DNA of 7,202 nt from Nitrospirota bacterium (GTDB lineage Bacteria > Nitrospirota > JACRHJ01): assembly GCA_027328825.1 (NCBI GenBank), contig DAHWTK010000088.1:1-7202 (forward strand), given 5' to 3'. The notes under the pieces are model-generated. The model made no database searches, was not told the DNA's origin, and saw only the letters and a program-made list of their open reading frames with translations. This document shows, one piece after another, positions 5,619 to 7,202 of this stretch. A program made the translations under genes and the position numbers. Each line of letters opens with the position of its first letter. Position 1 is the first letter of the stretch.

Positions 5619-6615
5619 AACCGACATGGTTTTCGTGGTTCATAAAAAAGAAGACCCGAACAGCCGCCTGAGGATATATCCAGTGGCCGATGAGATGATC
5701 ATTCGCGGCTGGCGATGCGAAGTCCGCGACGTGCCGAAGGGTCTTGCAGGAAGGATTCGCCTAATCCTCAGACTTTCTAATGCGGACATTATTTTATTGC
5801 ACAAGAAGCTCTTTAACCGCCTTGAGCTTCTCGTGCTGAAGGCGCTCAGGAAAAAGATAATCTTCGATTTCGACGACGCCATCATGTATACGGATGCGAG
5901 GCGCAATCTCCCGGACAGCGGCAAGTTTACGGGCAGGTTCAAGGGGATGATGGAGATAACGGACATAGCCGTAGCCGGGAACGAATACCTGGCTAAGGAG
6001 GCGGGAAAATATTGCAGTAGAGTTGAGATACTGACGACTCCGGTGGATACAGAAAAATATTTTCCCGGCAAGTTAAACGATAAAAATGAAGTGGTAATCG
6101 GCTGGATAGGCATGAAGGGGAACCTGTTTTATCTCGAAAACTTAAAGCCGGTATTCAGGAATCTTGCCGTGAAATTTCCGAACATTTCCCTCTCGGTAAT
6201 ATGCAGCGATTTCCCTGAGTTTGAAGGGATGAAGGTAAAGAAAAGGAAATGGAGTGTAGAGGATGAGCTTGCACATCTGCGCGAGCTGGACATTGGCCTG
6301 ATGCCCCTTACCGACGACATCTGGAGCCGGGGAAAGTGCGGGTTCAAGATACTCCAGTATTTTTCCGTTGGCGTGCCAGTCGTCGCATCGCCGGTGGGTA
6401 TAAACTGCGACATCATAAAACATGGCGTGAACGGCTTTCTCGCTGGCACTGACGGTGAATGGGAAGCGTGTCTCTCGGAACTTATAGCTGACAAATCTCT
6501 AAGGGAAAAGATGGGTCTTGAGAGCCGCAGGACAGTAGCGGAAAAGTACGCGCTAGCGGATTATATTAAAAAATACGTATCGCTGGTCGAAGGACTTTCA
6601 GGGGTGCGCACGTGA
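5611..6615 (+). CDS. GT4-like glycosyltransferase (GT4-b) with FDFDDAI motif
   Basis: A 334-residue GT-B glycosyltransferase of the group-1 (GT4-like) type. Near the N-terminus, NSRLRIYPVADEMIIRGW (17-34) matches the S-R-x-R-x-Y opening of this subfamily. IIFDFDDAIMY (83-93) is a strong subfamily mark, followed by TTPVDTEKYF (142-151) as linker and VIGWIGMKGN (162-171) opening the donor domain. The donor motif WSRGKCGFKILQYFSVGVP runs 238-256; at the two canonical E-x7-E positions it has K241 and Q249. The chosen ATG 5611 follows ACAGG (5601-5605) and overlaps the upstream stop by 8 nt; an in-frame ATG at 5572 is less likely because it lies deep in GT4-a. It is followed by a GTGA overlap with the next gene. 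Function is probably sugar addition to the LPS outer core or a surface glycan; substrate unknown. Confidence 0.82.
   Translation: MSKTDMVFVVHKKEDPNSRLRIYPVADEMIIRGWRCEVRDVPKGLAGRIRLILRLSNADIILLHKKLFNRLELLVLKALRKKIIFDFDDAIMYTDARRNLPDSGKFTGRFKGMMEITDIAVAGNEYLAKEAGKYCSRVEILTTPVDTEKYFPGKLNDKNEVVIGWIGMKGNLFYLENLKPVFRNLAVKFPNISLSVICSDFPEFEGMKVKKRKWSVEDELAHLRELDIGLMPLTDDIWSRGKCGFKILQYFSVGVPVVASPVGINCDIIKHGVNGFLAGTDGEWEACLSELIADKSLREKMGLESRRTVAEKYALADYIKKYVSLVEGLSGVRT
6600..6604 (+). promoter_or_regulatory. Shine-Dalgarno AGGGG deciding a GTG start
   Basis: AGGGG lies 7 nt before GTG 6612, inside the 3' end of the GT4-b gene. Together with the immediate start of the conserved KVSVIIPTYN fold, it supports GTG as the initiation codon of the last gene. 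Confidence 0.6.
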
Positions 6616-7202
6616 AAAAGGTAAGCGTGATAATTCCTACCTATAACTACGGCCGGTTCATACGCGAGGCCGTGGATAGTGTCCTGAATCAGACATATAC
6701 TGACCAGGAAGTCGTTGTAGTGGACGACGGTTCCACCGACGGCACGAGAAACGTCCTTAAAGATTATATCGAAGCAGGAAAAATAACATATATCTACCAG
6801 AAAAATTCAGGCCCCGGGGCCGCGAGAAATACAGGGATACGAGCCTCTGAAGGCGAATATATATGCTTTCTCGACGCCGACGACAGGTATCTGCCGGAGA
6901 AAGTGAAAACTCAGGCAAGCCTTCTGGAGAGCGATGAAGATATCGCCGGCTGTTTCTGCAACGGCAGGACATTCGAGGGACGGCCAATGCTGAGAGGATT
7001 TGAAGGGCGCGGGACAGACTGCTATTTCGAAGACGTGCTGTCCGGACTGAATATATTTCCAACCTCTTTGATGATTCGCAGGACAGTGATCGACAAGACG
7101 GGGCTTATGGATGAAAGCTTCCGGCAGAACTGCGAGGACCTCGACTTCGTCATCCGTGCAGCAAAAGATCGGGAATTCGCTTATGCGCCTGAATCTCTGT
7201 AC
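6612..7202 (+). CDS. GT2 family glycosyltransferase, 3'-truncated by window edge
   Basis: An inverting GT-A glycosyltransferase; 197 residues are visible before the window ends in frame. Motifs in order: VSVIIPTYNYGRF (4-16), VVDDGSTDGT (36-45) for nucleotide binding, GPGAARNTGI (67-76), ICFLDADDRYLPEK (84-97) with the metal-binding D88 and D90, and CEDLDF (174-179) holding the ED pair (E175, D176) expected to supply the catalytic base. The start is a GTG that overlaps the GT4-b stop (GTGA), preceded by AGGGG at 7 nt. Visible features are those of generic GT2 enzymes adding glucose, galactose, GlcNAc or rhamnose in LPS or capsule pathways; the missing C-terminus (often 60-130 residues) could hold membrane-association segments. 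Substrate cannot be assigned. It is the ninth consecutive + strand gene and the cluster evidently continues to the right. Confidence 0.88.
   Translation, partial: MKKVSVIIPTYNYGRFIREAVDSVLNQTYTDQEVVVVDDGSTDGTRNVLKDYIEAGKITYIYQKNSGPGAARNTGIRASEGEYICFLDADDRYLPEKVKTQASLLESDEDIAGCFCNGRTFEGRPMLRGFEGRGTDCYFEDVLSGLNIFPTSLMIRRTVIDKTGLMDESFRQNCEDLDFVIRAAKDREFAYAPESLY

Noticed and set aside
5640..6113. 157-codon antisense frame opposite GT4-b
   Set aside because: Ser/Ile-rich low-information translation with no domain and no ribosome site of note.
1..7202. A novel defence, mobile or signalling system
   Set aside because: Every gene belongs to known LPS or glycosyltransferase families or the Trm112 family; no nucleases, transposases, toxin-antitoxin pairs or repeat arrays were seen.

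Overview
The window is one strand-consistent block of lipopolysaccharide (LPS) inner-core and outer-core glycosyltransferase genes, all read on the + strand. It comes from a Gram-negative bacterium. ADP-heptose transferases, the heptose-bisphosphate phosphatase GmhB and a WaaE-like core glucosyltransferase only make sense with a heptose-containing LPS core. Base composition looks moderately GC-rich. ATA (Ile) and AGG (Arg) codons are used freely, unlike in Escherichia coli. The four-cysteine tails of the heptosyltransferases and the palindromic repeat recall environmental deltaproteobacterial or Nitrospirota-type genomes, but the sequence alone does not fix the phylum.

Layout: a 5'-truncated waaF (heptosyltransferase II) ends at 913. 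A 55-nt gap follows, filled by an imperfect palindromic repeat unit, then gmhB. From gmhB to the right edge the genes are packed with no room for internal promoters: gmhB/waaC-like overlap by 31 nt, waaC/Trm112-like by 4 nt (ATGA), Trm112-like/waaE-like by 1 nt (TAATG), waaE-like/waaQ are 4 nt apart, waaQ/GT4-a overlap by 4 nt (ATGA), GT4-a/GT4-b by 8 nt, and GT4-b/GT2 by 4 nt (GTGA). The last gene runs off the window. No stretch over 300 nt lacks a gene, and no tRNA, rRNA, CRISPR, transposase or intrinsic terminator was seen.

How the genes fit together (inference from families): GmhB dephosphorylates D,D-heptose 1,7-bisphosphate on the way to ADP-heptose. The WaaC-like enzyme would add heptose I to Kdo, WaaF heptose II, and the WaaQ-like enzyme a branching heptose III. 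The WaaE-like GT2 would add a hexose to heptose I. The two GT4 enzymes and the final GT2 enzyme would extend the outer core or another surface glycan. The Trm112/YcaR-like mini-protein is the one gene whose job in the operon is not obvious.

I found no convincing new biological system. The points most worth a second look are the palindrome joining waaF and gmhB, the shared cysteine cluster of the three heptosyltransferases, the Trm112-like protein inside the operon, and the non-canonical donor-site motifs in the two GT4 enzymes.
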